From the NCBI GenBank assembly GCA_028023455.1, contig JAQFVV010006472.1:1179886-1243885 (forward strand): a stretch of 64,000 nucleotides of DNA, read 5' to 3'. Below the pieces are notes generated by a model that was given only the letters and a program-made list of their open reading frames with translations, ran no database searches and had not been told where the DNA came from. Within the stretch, counting starts at the first letter, position 1, and each line of letters opens with the position of its first letter. The stretch is from Epiperipatus broadwayi. Its lineage: Eukaryota; Onychophora; Udeonychophora; Euonychophora; Peripatidae. A program made the position numbers and the translations under genes. Shown piece after piece: positions 46,801-58,520 of the stretch.

Positions 46801-47465
46801 TAAAATATAAAATAAATATACAAAATATTTAATTATGATCAATAATATTTTTTATCAATCTCAAACACACATACAACATTATTTAAGGGAATGGAAATTG
46901 AAATATTTCCAAATTGAAATTAATAAATACTTTTAAAATAAACATTTAATTTATGAAAGTAGAAAGGGTGGTTTAAAACACTTGTATGTGTGTCCTTACA
47001 CTCCTTAGTAATTTACAAATATATACCTGGGTTTAAACCTCTGATTTAAGATTTTGAATCACCAGACAGTGAAGCAAAAATGTGTGTAACATATTTTCCA
47101 CTTCATATTCCCCTAATTACAGGAACAAAACAAAAAACAAACAAATAAAATGCATCATTTAAAATAAAATACACAAACTATAAAATAAATATACAAAATA
47201 TTTAATTATGATCAATAATATTTTTTTATCAATCTTGAACGCATATATGATTATTTAAGGGAATGGAAATTTAAATATTTCTGAATTAAATTTAATGAAT
47301 ATTCTTAAAATAAAATGTTTAATTTACGAAAGTACAAGGGGGGGAGGTTAAAACACTTGTATGTGTGTCCTTACACTCCCTAGTAATTCACAAATATATA
47401 CCTGGGTTTAAACCTCTGATTTAAGTTTTGAATCACCAGACAGTGAAGCAAAAATGTACGTAGCA
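43863..47465 (-). repeat. 3' LTR (left copy) of the giant-LTR element
   Basis: It aligns with 50843-54230 along its whole length, apart from a tandem duplication here (46771-47150 and 47151-about 47510) and an insertion in the other copy. No open frame with a recognisable domain lies inside. Divergence from the other LTR is modest but clear, with indels, so the insertion is old. Confidence 0.8.
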
Positions 47466-47510
47466 TATTTTCCACTTCATATTCCCCTAATAACCGAAAC
47501 AAAACAAAAA
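46771..47510. repeat. 380-bp tandem duplication across the LTR edge
   Basis: Both units start TGCATCA and end in CAAAACAAAAA. Each contains the LTR terminus (TGTAACA or CGTAGCA), the adjoining purine tract complement TTTTCCACTTCATATTCCCC and about 40 bp of internal sequence. The right LTR has only a single copy. Confidence 0.8.
47466..47489 (-). promoter_or_regulatory. Polypurine tract of the LTR element
   Basis: The minus-strand sequence AGGGGAATATGAAGTGGAAA lies directly upstream of the 3' LTR start. Such a tract primes plus-strand DNA synthesis in LTR retrotransposons. It is duplicated at 47092-47114. Confidence 0.5.
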
Positions 47511-47794
47511 AAAAATATTTACTTCAAGTAATTTCAGGTAGCAAAAAAACACATGTTTTATCACCAGTTATCAAATAATCTTTAACTTATTTATCAAGCC
47601 CTTTAATTTATGTTTTCAATTATAAAACTATACAAACATGTTTTCTTATAAAGCTATTTGTACTGTGGAATGGTTGTCCCTACTTGTTTTTTTTTCTAAA
47701 CATGACTATTGGTTTTCCTCATTCAGTCAATCACTTTCTAGGATCTCTGTTATTCTTTCCCTGGAATGTTTTCTTTTACTAGCTCTGCTTCACT

Positions 47795-47956
47795 TCAATC
47801 TTCACAATCTAGTATTTCTTTCTCATCAATATCTTCCCAGTCTGATGTATCATTTTCTTCAAGTTCTCTAACCTCTTTTAAACACTCCACTGAGTCTTTT
47901 TGAAATTCAGTAATATCTACTTCACCAATACTTCTCCCAGCTTCATTATTTTCCTC
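47795..47956 (-). pseudogene. Acidic segment downstream of the protease
   Basis: A minus-strand open piece of about 53 codons is rich in Glu and Asp (EFQKDSVECLKEVRELEEND, then DWEDIDEKEILDCED) and ends at TGA. It lies after the protease in the internal region, in the place where RT would be expected, but shows no RT motif. I do not recognise a domain. It may be a C-terminal acidic tail of the gag-protease protein after frameshifts. Confidence 0.35.
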
Positions 47957-48095
47957 TATGATCTTTTTAGATGAATGTATTCCTCACATTGGATAATTGC
48001 AGACTGCTTGACATCAGCAATACTTCCTTTATCCCCAGGCTATATCAAACATCCATTTGGCCTTTCCTTTTCATTATAAAATGGGATAGTTTTTC

Positions 48096-48470
48096 CTACA
48101 GTGTGCTTGTTTTATCTGCATAACTGATGATGTCATTATACTGAATGAGAAAATCAGACTCCAAAAGCATATCCTGTACAGACATAATTATAAATGGATG
48201 CACTATAAGTTCTAGGGTCAAAGTTACTTCTAACCATATTTGACAACTTTCACTTCTCATCTTCTTTCCATTAGCCAATATTAATGAAATAGGTTGTGTT
48301 GGAAGTATCCTCACCTGCTTTACATGATTCTTGTAAGTTTGAAACCAGGTTTTGGAAATAGCTGATATGTAACAACCTGAGTCTATCAAGGCAAGTACAT
48401 TATAAATTCCAATTCTAACTTTGATGGTTGGATGCATGCTTTGAGATTCATTTTCATATCTGTCTTTCAT
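48096..48470 (-). CDS. Retropepsin-like aspartic protease of the LTR element
   Basis: This is a 124-codon minus-strand frame. VLALIDSGCYISAIS (residues 28-42) is the retropepsin flap-side motif with the catalytic Asp in DSG; usual forms are DTGA or DSGA, here DSGC. Near the end, DMLLESDFLIQYNDIIS corresponds to the 'ILG.DFL..Y..II' segment of Ty3/gypsy proteases, with Glu-Ser in place of Leu-Gly. Between them PTQPISLILANGKKM matches the usual beta-strand region. Retropepsins cut the element polyprotein and act as homodimers. The frame is open, but the element's gag is broken upstream, and a stop (TAG) ends it without RT. It follows gag on the same strand. Confidence 0.8.
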   Translation of the reverse strand: MKDRYENESQSMHPTIKVRIGIYNVLALIDSGCYISAISKTWFQTYKNHVKQVRILPTQPISLILANGKKMRSESCQIWLEVTLTLELIVHPFIIMSVQDMLLESDFLIQYNDIISYADKTSTL

Positions 48471-48588
48471 TTTTGTGGATAAGGGCAGTAACAGGGTTTA
48501 CATTACAAATTGATTTATCCCCATCTTCCTTGGCATGCTGCGAGCAGAAACTACCTGGTAATACATTAAGAGGCTCTCTTCTATAATC

Positions 48589-48885
48589 TCATTTTATGGC
48601 AGTTTGGTTGTTGTCCACCAGCCATTCATGATTTCTATCTGTATTATTTGTACCAATCTTATGGACACATGCTTCATTGAGTTTCCTAGACTTTTCAGGA
48701 GGTTCTGGAGCCAGTTGACCATAATCAATAACTGTCAGGAAGTGGGACATCTTTTCAACATCAGTAATTTGGCTTCCCAACATTAATTTCTGTACCCAGG
48801 CAGGCATGTTATGCTGAATCATTCTTATGATTCTGTCATCTGAGTATGCAAATGCTGTCAGCAACCTGAACCTGGCACTTGCCAC
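48589..48885 (-). pseudogene. Gag, C-terminal part
   Basis: This open piece of 98 codons continues the gag capsid region: MASARFRLLTAFAYSDDRII, PAWVQKLMLGSQITDVEKM, then a basic PPEKSRKLNE. In Ty3/gypsy gags this part follows the W..F.. capsid core and precedes the nucleocapsid. The following sequence holds two Cys and a His (SFCSQHAKEDGDKSIC) in a possible but irregular knuckle arrangement before the protease. A stop separates it from the protease frame. Confidence 0.6.
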
Positions 48886-48973
48886 ATGAAAATCTGTGTG
48901 CGTATTTCCTTATGACTAGGTTTCTATTTTTCCATTGATAACTCATGTAAAATGCCATCTTGATGCTCTTCAT

Positions 48974-49205
48974 TTCAATGGCTTTTCAAGATAGCCACCC
49001 TATAATCCCCAAAGGTTTTAGGTTTTTGTTGCATAGAGTTCCACCAATCCTTTGCTATTCCTCTCAAGTAATGACTAATGATGGCCACTTGCTCCTTATG
49101 TCCAGCTGGGTTAAAGAAAAGGAGCTCTTTCAAGCTTTCTAAATGTTCTTATGGGATGTCTCCAGGTTCTCCATGAAAAACTTGCACTTGAATGAACTTT
49201 GCCAT
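48974..49205 (-). pseudogene. Gag capsid (Retrotrans_gag-like) core
   Basis: The minus-strand translation contains FHGEPGDIP, a stop, then LKELLFFNPAGHKEQVAIIS, YLRGIAKDWWNSM and FGDYRVAIL. The pattern F.G....D, then VA...L.G.A..WW......F..Y is the signature of the retrotransposon gag capsid domain, which builds the particle around element RNA. One in-frame stop (after DIP) and the stop after ILKSH break it. Confidence 0.75.
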
Positions 49206-49769
49206 GTTTGGGTTAATTACTTTGTTACCCAGGCCACTTATTTTGAAGTTTTTCTACCATGGCTGGTTCTTTAAACAAGGTCATAGTTTTACTTTTTCAT
49301 CTGGTGTACTTTGTTTTCTTTATATTCTTGTGGATGATGGTCTTCTGCTTCCATCCTCTTAACATCACTGACTTGAAGTGATTCATTTTGATCATGTAAT
49401 GAGTTTTAGGTCTCAATTTTATCTGCTCCATTTCCTGACACAGTTCTACAGTCTCTTTAAAATAGGATCTTATCTTTACTTGGTTTTCCTGGAATCTCTT
49501 TTATATCCTGTACCTCTTTCTTTGATGTTGCCTGATGATGTGTTACATTTTGTGCCATTTCATGCATTTGACTCTTGATCTCTATCTGCATCTCTTGAAG
49601 ATCTTTCAATTGCTCATCATGTGCCTTGATATCACATTGAGTTTCGCTACATTATTTCAGAACATTGGAACTGTTTTTGTATCTGATGGTGCTCATTCTT
49701 TACATCTTTGATAGCTAGCATTGTTTCTTTATGATTCTGCCTCACCCAATTTTCTATCCATTGCATATT

Positions 49770-50069
49770 TCATTGTATCTCTTGGAAATGTCTCCTAGAT
49801 TCTGCAGCTTGTTTCTTAAACATACTGTGCATTATCATTATCAAGCCATGGTTGCCCTCTTCTGTTCTCAGTTCTATATTTATGTTTTCCATCAAGTCTC
49901 CTGGATCCTTGAAGGTGATCTCTGGGTTAGAAGTCTCTATGATTAAATTGTTGTCTATTGGAATGTCCTGTTCCACTGTGATATTGCTGCTTTCACTCTC
50001 ATTTTCTAGTTGATTTTCATTTTCTGACTCACTATTTCCATTTTTATTACTATCCATTTGGTCATCCAT
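49770..50069 (-). CDS. Gag N-terminal region
   Basis: This 99-codon frame starts with ATG at 50069, about 770 bp from the 5' LTR. It is very acidic and Asn/Ser-rich at first (MDDQMDSNKNGNSESENENQ) and becomes a likely coiled coil near the end (MFKKQAAESRRHFQEIQ). After an in-frame TGA the frame continues with more coiled-coil-like sequence (to about 49640). It is the first frame of the internal region, so this is presumed to be the gag start. No domain name can be given for the N-terminus. Confidence 0.55.
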   Translation of the reverse strand: MDDQMDSNKNGNSESENENQLENESESSNITVEQDIPIDNNLIIETSNPEITFKDPGDLMENINIELRTEEGNHGLIMIMHSMFKKQAAESRRHFQEIQ

Positions 50070-50391
50070 CCTACCTGTTTTATATCTATTACTAAACCTT
50101 TATTTATGTTTAATTATGGGTTATTTACTTCTCCACCTTCCCCTGATCATCTCCCCTACTAGCACTCCCATCATTTTCCCACTTTCCTATTTCTGCCATG
50201 CTGCACTTCTCAATGCCAACCTATACTATTATTCATCCCTGCTCTATTTTATTGCCTATGTATCCACATCTATCTATCATCTAAACAATACAATTGTCAA
50301 GCAATATATATAAAAAAATTTACCAGCCTCCCTTCTGTTTCATTTGTTTCCCTGTGCCTGAAATCAAATGCTAATGTCTTTCATTAGTTAG

Positions 50392-50394
<3 letters not shown>

Positions 50395-50476
<82 letters not shown>
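50395..50476. repeat. (TA)n microsatellite
   Basis: About 40 TA units followed by a short CA run lie in the 5' untranslated part of the LTR element, between 5' LTR and gag. Confidence 0.9.
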
Positions 50477-50480
<4 letters not shown>

Positions 50481-50842
50481 CACACACAATATAATGACTC
50501 TCTTTTATTGTTTACTCATTCTCAGATTTTCATATACACAATTGTTTTGCTTTTTTTTTTTAAGTGTTTATCAGTTGGCAAAATTTATAAATGTATGAAA
50601 TACAAGGGTGCCATGCCAACATGGTAGAATTAACACTCATAATGTAATATTCGGCCTGTTCATGCACACACAGCAATAGATTGCTAAATTTCCTTGTTAT
50701 TGTTCATATCACATAATTTAATACTGGTCTTAATCTTAGACTTTTTTTAAAAAAAAAATATCATAATAACAAATCAAAAAAAATACATGTTAACATTTTA
50801 CAGATTATCACGATATAGGTATGTCTGAAAAAAAAAATACCA

Positions 50843-53800
50843 TGTACCGGTCAGAATTGTATGTTCATCGCATTGAGGCAAAAATAACTTGAGTCCAATC
50901 ATGTGCAATATACATAAGTCAGGATTCTGAACTCTGCCTTATTACCTATTTTCCAGATCTATAATCTTACGAACAACATTTCTGATGATAACAAATGAAA
51001 TCCTATTTATTCCTGTCCCAGAGCAACAGCAGAGAAACAAAAGATCTACAGGGAATGATAATACTACTAAGCTTTGAACCTCCATCCCCCAACAGAATGA
51101 AACAGCTTAAAATTATAATTAGACTTTTCATTAAAATTCTTTAATAAATCTCAGAAGTTGGACTAATGTCAATGAAAATGAGTTATATATGATGCGATCT
51201 AATTAACTATGTGTATGCATAAATCATGAGGCAAAGCAGAATTAAGTACTAATTATATGGTTAATAATTTATTAATATTATGAGAAAATGAATAAACAAA
51301 TAGTTATTTAATTTATAAACAGTCGCAAATCTATTTACATATAAAACTAATAGAATTTTGGATTTCACTTGATTATGAGCGCTGATTTGCATATTTGAAA
51401 AATTACATAATAATATAACATAAGTTAATGATTAAATAATATGCAAATCCCCAATTGAATACAATGATTAAAAAAAATGTACAGATAGTCAAAAGATGCA
51501 GCTTAATATGCTAACAGTAGATACCAATTTTATCACACTATTATTTGGATGCTATGATTATTTTATGAAAAATAAATGGCCTTAAAAACAGAGAAATTGG
51601 ATATATGTTACATCAATTTCATTTACTATGGTTCATTTGATCATGCACGAAAATATTTTATAGTAGATATGATTTAATTAAACAGTCATTAAACCTCAAA
51701 ATGTTTAGACAGAAAAGTTATTTGTATTTTGTTTGTTAGCACACTCAAACATTGTTTCAATGAGAGGGCAGGTAGCTTAAATAAGCTTTAAAATGACATT
51801 CCCTAACCTACAATATAAACAAAAATATGAGATGGATTTTAGAAATCATGGCATTACTTACAGATTTAAAACGTGCATATATAAGAATATTAAACAAGAA
51901 TTGCGGTGAAGGTTGAATCCATTTTAGGACGAATGCTTCATCAATTATGTAAGTATACAAAATGTGCCTGTACACATGACAGGTTGGCATTTGAACAAGT
52001 GGTAGCATAGAAATGTCTATGGTCTGATTTTTCCAGTGTTAACACATGCAGAGCCTATCTACTACCTGACAGTATCCTGGAGTCAGTGTTTCCAAACTTC
52101 TTTCAGGGATATGCCATAAGTAAATAATAATCCCAGACCTCTGGGTTTTAAGTTTGACAAAGCAAGATGAGGAAAATTTTTGTAACATTATCTAGGTCAA
52201 GCAATGCTAATAATTAAAAAAAATCAGGTTCTTAATAATGTTATATGTGAATTAAGGTCCTTGTAATTTAATAGAATCTAGCAAAATGATATGACATATT
52301 TTGATACCTCTCAAAAAGGTACACAAATGACCTTTAATATTAGTTAGGATGTCAAAAAATAAAAGGGGGAATATTGTTTCTTTCATTAAACAAATATTAA
52401 AGTTGTAATTATAAATTTATTTAACGTATATTGATTATATAAGTAATATTTACTAAGGCAATGAACTTCAAGAATATGCACTTGAAAATGTGAAGGTACC
52501 TGAAAATGTGAAATCTTAACCATAAGCATACACTTTTCTTCCAACATAACCTTGTGGTTAAAACCTGTAGAGGTCCCTACCTTCACATTTGCAATGCATA
52601 TTCTTGAGGTTAATTGCCTTAGTAAATTAACAAATATTAGTACGCTTAACTAGTAATTAATTCCATAAAATAATTATCATGCTAGATGGCATGGTGGGCA
52701 AATGATTGATCATATAATAATAAAAAAACAGAAAAGGTAAAGTCATTAAGTTTACTTTAAAATATAATATAAAAATAAAATTAATAGTGTAGACATGGCA
52801 ATAAATTGATATCTTAAATGTGGCAGCAGATAATCTGCCACTAAGCAAATATATAACTTAAAATTCTTATTCAATCGAGCGAACTTTTAGTTAGAAAACA
52901 AAGCTCACCTTTAACTATTTAATATCCCATAATAGCAAGGATATCTAATAAAAACATTTATGATTGGTTCGCTAGATTGAACTATTAGCATATTAAATCA
53001 AATCATACAAAATTTATAATATTGAAATTAAATGTTTGCCACATTTAAAATATTAAAAGAGAAATCGTGAAACCCATTAAAGAAATGCATTAAAAAAATA
53101 AAGTTATAGCTTCATGCATTAGATTTTACAAAAGAAAGAGAAAGACATTACTTCACAGAATTGTTATAACTAACACTATAATGCCATGTTTAAATAACGA
53201 GAGAATTACATTACAAATAATTTAGATTTTAAAAATGAAAGTCTTAAAAGAGTTCATATTAGCTGCATGATTGGGATTTACCTTCCATTACTTGATGACT
53301 TGATGTCCATATGGATTGATATGCATAAGATTATAAAATGTGGAAAACATGGTTAGCAATGCAAAGTTTGGAAAAATAATGGCTGGCATCTTAAGGTAGT
53401 TAGTTCAGCATTTAATTTAGGCAGTCCATAAGTGGAGATGACATACTAGCATAACTGTATGAAAATGATTTTTGAGAAGAAAGTGGAAGCATATTTAGTC
53501 CCTCTACTCTGAATTTATATTTCAAGATTTTGATTGACATGGATCCGTTATGCAACACTGATTAAAATGGTGTACAAAACAGAATTAGCCCAAAATTTCA
53601 GCTCTATTTATATGCTAGCAAGACCTTCTCGAATATTTTCTTTCTGCTGATGAGGCCCAGATGTCCATTAAGTGGCCTGAATGCACTTATTCTTTGTTCA
53701 CAATGACAATGCAACAAGTTCTCTGAGAGTATTATTTTAATCTATTTTGAAAGTGGAAATAGATTCAAAAGATATAATTTCCATTAACATTATGTTTGCT

Positions 53801-54230
53801 AAGGGATTTTAATTTATTAATTACCTTTTTAAATTAAATCAAGAACATTCTTTTATTTATAAGTTTCTGAGTTATTTTAATTACTCTCTAGAATTTTCTT
53901 TGGCATTGCATCATCTAAAATAAAATACATGAACTATAAAATATAAAATAAATATACAAAATATTTAATTATGATCAATAATATTTTTTATCAATCTTGA
54001 ACACACATACATAATTATTTAAGGGAATGGAAATTTAAATATTTCCAAATTAAAATTAATATATATATTCTTAAAATAAAACATTTAATTTACAAAAGTA
54101 CAAAGGAGGGGTTTTAAACACTTGTATTTGTGTCCTTACACTCCCTAGTAATTCACAAATATATGCTGGGTTTAAACCTCTGATTTAAGGTTTTGAATCA
54201 CCAGACAGTGAAGCAAAAATATGTGTAACA
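50843..54230 (-). repeat. 5' LTR (right copy) of the giant-LTR element
   Basis: It aligns with 43863-47465. In element orientation it starts TGTTACAC at 54230 and ends GGTACA at 50843. It contains an insertion of about 230 bp at 52400-52629. An obvious TATA box or poly-A signal cannot be singled out in such A+T-rich DNA. Confidence 0.8.
52400..52629. mobile_element. Non-autonomous foldback insertion in the 5' LTR
   Basis: It is absent from the other LTR, which gives an empty site. The direct repeat ACAAATATTA flanks it on both sides as a target duplication. Near its ends it has an inverted repeat of about 32 bp (TTTACTAAGGCAAT, then TCAAGAATATGCA). Inside are GAGGTCCCTACCTTCACATT and CCTTGTGGTTA, related to the repeat at 16.7 kb. 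No coding capacity. Confidence 0.7.
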
Positions 54231-54235
54231 TATAT

Positions 54236-55249
54236 CCAAATGAAAATATTTACATTTTGAGCTATTGCTTTTTTATATATATTACAGTGTACAATTTAAA
54301 AGCCACATTTTAAATTTATATCTGTATTAAGAGATTAACCATTTCAGCTCTCTTTTTTATTTTTCATCAAAAGTTATTGCTGTTTCGTTCTCATATTTTT
54401 CGTGGAGTATAGAATTCTTAATACCTTGTTTATTTTGCAAAATTAGATAAAATGCAGATAATCTAATTTTAATATTTACAGTGTTTCAAATAAGTCTCTC
54501 TTAATTGATTTCTAATTTACTGATATCTGTTGGGAGTTTTTTTGTTTTGTGTGGCTAATTTTATTTTGCAAATTACTGATAAACATCTATCTTTTTTAAA
54601 AAAAAAAAAACTTTTTTAATATGTTATTCATATAGAAGCTTCGTTTTGAACTCATTAAGTTTCTCTTCAGATTCTTGATACCCTCTGATACTTATTTCAG
54701 AGGTAATTTCTTTAAAGTGTATTGAATTTTGATCCTTTTTGTTTATTTGTTGTTCTTTTTTCAACTTTCTCTAAATATTATTTGCCACTCATTTTCTTAT
54801 ATTTCTGACATTCTTTGTCACAAATTTATTGAATTTTACAATTTGGATTTGAGTATTTATTTTATAAAGATTGCTTACAATTTTCATATTTCTATTTTAT
54901 ATTCTATATTTTTTTATTTCATTTTTTTAAGACTGATTTTCATATGCTATTTTAGACTGAATATTTCTTTCATATCTTGATACAAAGTTTAGTAGCTTTT
55001 TCTGATTCAGCTTCTTTTATTTAGTTGTTTTTATTGCCTTTTTTCGTTTTTATGAGTGACTTCGTAATAATTTATTTCTTTTAATATTTTTTTAATTTTT
55101 TTTACCTGTTAACCTTTATAATTGTTATGTTATATATATATGAATTGAGAAAGAAAAAGCTCTGAGGAAAGTACTTGTTATTGTACTGAACCATCAGCTG
55201 TTTAGCTATTATATTTTTATTATATAGAAGCTCCTAAGAAATAATACTA

Positions 55250-55287
<38 letters not shown>

Positions 55288-56715
55288 GGCTAATAATTCT
55301 ATACAAATTTTCTAGCATTTTTTTCTCATATATATATATTTTTTTCTCCAGGATATCTACTAATTTAAACATATTTAAAAAATATCGAGTGTAATTTCTG
55401 TATATATTCATAACAATTTTCTGATTCTTTGAAATCATGTTTCTTTTTTTTTTCTGCAATTGCTATTAAGTTAAGTATTATTTTTTATCAAAAACCTTGT
55501 TGATATTTTTATTTAAAACATTCAGAGTTACTCTCATTTACCAATGTTTAACTTTGAAATCTTTATTAATGCCATCAATTTTCCTTTTATATATATATAC
55601 ACTTCATTCAACTTTATATCTACCATCTCCATCAAATGCATCACATAATATGTCTCTTATTTAAATTCTTTTCCTAAAGAAAGTGTTCAATGTCTTATAT
55701 TTTGCTGTATTTTATAGCAAGAAACTCCATAAATCAACTGTAATTATAATAACTTGCAACATGGTTCTATTTGCTATATATATAGCAAATAGTTTTATTA
55801 TAATTGCAATTTTTGGTAATAATTTTTACGCGATTGACAAATCTCTCCTTTTTTTTTTTTTTTTTTTGCATTTCCATTTTTACTAGGTTAATGCCATCAA
55901 ATCTTTCTTATTTCCTTCAATATAATTTAATATTTTACCTTTCATTAATAACATTTTATTATTATTGTTTTGTTTTTGTTTTTTGGTCATACCTGGTTTG
56001 TATTTTGTGACTGAATTTTTGTAGTCTTTAATAATATTTTTACAATTGCTTTTTATTCTGAAATTTGTTGGGTACACTACTTACAATTATTATAAAAAGT
56101 TATTTTTTAAAATAAAAAAAATAGCCCTTAAGAAGTAAATATAAAACTTTACCTAATATTTATTTGTTTGCCATCTAAATATATTATTTGTTTAAATAAT
56201 CTTTTTATATTTAACGAATAAGAATAATCATTGTAACATTAGCCAATAATTTTTTTTCCAAATTGCATATCATTTCTAATTAGTTTCTATTTGATTTACT
56301 TAATGTCTGTCTTGAATAATTATAATGAGTTTAATCGCATGATGGGTCATATGCTGTGTCTATCTTTCATAAGAATAGCATATGCTCTGAGAGTTCTTGT
56401 CATTTATAATAGTCTGCAAGTTATTATTTATTTATAGGTAATTTAAAGATCAAAAACAGTTTTTAATTCCTTGCAGAAGAGTATAGAGATTCTACAGTTT
56501 TTTAATTCAGAGAAACAATAAAAATACCATAATTACCAGAAAAATAAAATGAAAGGTAAAGAGACCTTCTAGTAAAAATATCTAAATACAATTTACTGAT
56601 TGCTAAAACAAAAATCTCTGAGTATGAATGAAACCTTCAAAACGAAGTTTTAAACCTGGTGTAATAGCTATGATAGAAAAATGCTAAATATATACATATG
56701 AAATAACTTTGCATA
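54236..56715. other. A+T-rich sequence with simple repeats
   Basis: No gene can be supported; the frames (for example 54729-54980) are low-complexity translations of T-rich DNA. A (TA)n tract lies at 55252-55284. A perfect 26-bp palindrome built on CTATTTGCTATA lies at about 55768-55793. Confidence 0.45.
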
Positions 56716-57199
56716 TATATATATATATATATTTCTGCCAAAATGTTTTATTCTTCTTTCATCAGTTTTTTGTTTGGATTAGTGCAGTTTTGATGCTAAG
56801 CAATATAGTTACTCAAAGTTATTATAAATAAACAACAAAGTGGAAGTAAAATTACGTATTTGTGAAATTAAATTGTAGTATAATAGCTTTTTGTTTAATT
56901 AAAGGACAACGCTTTAATGAAATTGCATTCATCCTTGTCGATGCTAAGGCTGTATGGAAGAACTGTTTTATCTCGAATAATAATGAGGTTGTGAATTAAA
57001 GTACGTTCATTCATCTATATATTAGATGGTTTTTCAATGAGAATAGAAGATAGATTAGCAAAAAAAAAATATTTTCTTCTGTTTTACAAATAGCTGATTA
57101 ATTAAAATTGCTTTTAGAAGAGGAAGCAAATAAGATAATGAGTTACCATAAAACTGGAATATGAAGTATTTCATCACATTTATTAAACTGTTTATCTTT

Positions 57200-57480
57200 T
57201 TAAAAATTTCATTAGACTCTCTCTCTTCTTAAATCATTTTTTCCCAAGTAGCTAGTATTCTAGTATTAACAAAATTAGGAATATGACCAATTTCTAACAA
57301 ATGCAATGTAAAAGCTTATGCATTCACCTTTTGGCTGAAGTCATTTTTATGCTGCCTAATCCTGACAACAATATATCTATTTGATTAATTCACATAATTT
57401 CTTGGGCATTGCAAATATAAAATTTCATAACACATTGGTGTTCTGAAGGTGCTGGTTATTAGGGTAATGAAATAATCACC
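57200..57480 (-). pseudogene. Penelope-like GIY-YIG endonuclease, decayed (minus copy I)
   Basis: The minus-strand translation gives CYEILYLQCPRNYVN, RYIVVRIRQHKNDF, then LHLLEIGHIPNF and NTRILATWE. These correspond to the GIY strand (VYEIPC), the C..NYVG (YIG) strand, the conserved Arg helix (RIR.H.N), the H..GH pair and the strand before the catalytic Glu. YVN replaces YVG, and in-frame stops interrupt it, so it is inactive. A better matching twin, in opposite orientation, lies at 59842-60033. Confidence 0.65.
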
Positions 57481-58329
57481 ACATTTTTTGATAGTGGAAA
57501 AGATAGTCTTAATATTAAAATTAATCAGTCATCTATTAATCTTACAAGTGACTCTCTTCATATAAAATAAAACAATTCTATAACTAGTTGAAGAATTCTC
57601 AACTTCATTAGAAGTTCTCCTTTTGGTGTAAATATTATGTAATTCCTTATATATAATAATTTTAATGTAATCATTAGAGTATAATATTTTTAGTTAGTGC
57701 TATTTCTTAAGCAGTATTATTTTTATCAGACAAACTATTTGCTCTCATCAAAAGATTTTTGCCACAGAAAATATATGAGCAGGCTGATAATGATAACTAA
57801 AATTGAGATATCTATTAATGTGGGTGTGTTATCTATAAACACATATTAACAAAGAATCATCAGACAATCAAAACATCTACTTCCTTGGTAAACTTAATAT
57901 TAGGATGTCATCCATTAAGAAAAGTAAAAGAACTCAAAGCATCAAAACTGTGAAGTCATATAACATATCTGAGCCAAATGGAAGGTCTCTTAATAACTGC
58001 ATTTAATACTTGATTTTAAAATTATACCTGAATAGATCAATAATTACAAATAATAGTATAGATTCCATAAAAAGACCTTTTACTTGTTTAGATTTTTGAA
58101 AACTGTAAATAAAAATGTATTTTCATGGCAATGTTTTTCCACTAGAATAACAAAATCAGGTAAATTATTTGCATTGAGCTATTATAGATAAAGTCTATTT
58201 ATAAAAAATACTGGTAAACATGGAAGAGATATCAAACTAACCAATAAATTACTTTTAGCTAGCTTTAAGTTTTTTTAATAATAGTAATAAAATAAACTGA
58301 ATTTCTAATTATAGATGGAATGTTATCTG

Positions 58330-58520
58330 GAAATGTTGCAATAATTGGGATAAAAACCAGACAAAGAATTTGTGGAATAATCTGTAGCACACAGAACAGG
58401 TCTCCATGGTATCTCCAGTTTATGAATTTTGTGTAAGCCATAAAATTTAGAATATAATGAAAAGCCTTCACTAGAAGAAATTTTAATTTTTGTATCCTCA
58501 TCAATGATGGAATGTTCAAT
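58330..58520 (-). pseudogene. Penelope-like RT, N-terminal palm fragment (minus copy I)
   Basis: In one minus-strand frame, FYGLHKIHKLEIPWRPVL is followed by STNSLSGF. The pattern FYGLPKIHK..IPLRPIVS..S..Y.LSKFL is highly characteristic of Penelope-like RTs. The segment before it (EHSIIDEDTKIKISSSEGF) is of the expected type too. The catalytic motifs A and C are not readable downstream; a piece like IKFTKEVDVLI near 57.88 kb fits the region after motif C. Confidence 0.65.

Larger units (their letters stand above)
43863..54230 (-). mobile_element. LTR retrotransposon with giant LTRs and gag-protease only
   Basis: Two direct repeats of about 3.4-3.6 kb flank about 3.4 kb of internal DNA that encodes, on the minus strand, gag and a retropepsin. 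In element orientation the LTRs start TG (TGTTACAC in the right copy) and end TACA. The base run after the 5' LTR starts TGG, as primer sites do. A purine-rich stretch GAAGTGGAAAA lies next to the 3' LTR. Flanks AATAT (43858-43862) and TATAT (54231-54235) agree in 4 of 5 bases, as a 5-bp target duplication would. No RT, RNase H or integrase was seen, so it is non-autonomous. The gag and protease place it nearest Ty3/gypsy-type elements. Confidence 0.75.

Noticed and set aside
49378-49946. Plus-strand frames of 60-70 codons
   Set aside because: They lie antisense to the gag of the LTR element, whose minus-strand motifs are clear.
43863-54230. Segmental duplication instead of LTRs
   Set aside because: TG..CA ends, the purine tract, gag and protease between the copies, TGG after the 5' repeat and a near 5-bp flank match favour LTRs, although a duplication cannot be fully excluded.
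56735-56790. CTGATGAAAGAAG in the minus-strand PLE I tail as a further hammerhead-like motif
   Set aside because: The CTGATGA core is present, but no hairpin or GAAA follows at the right distance.
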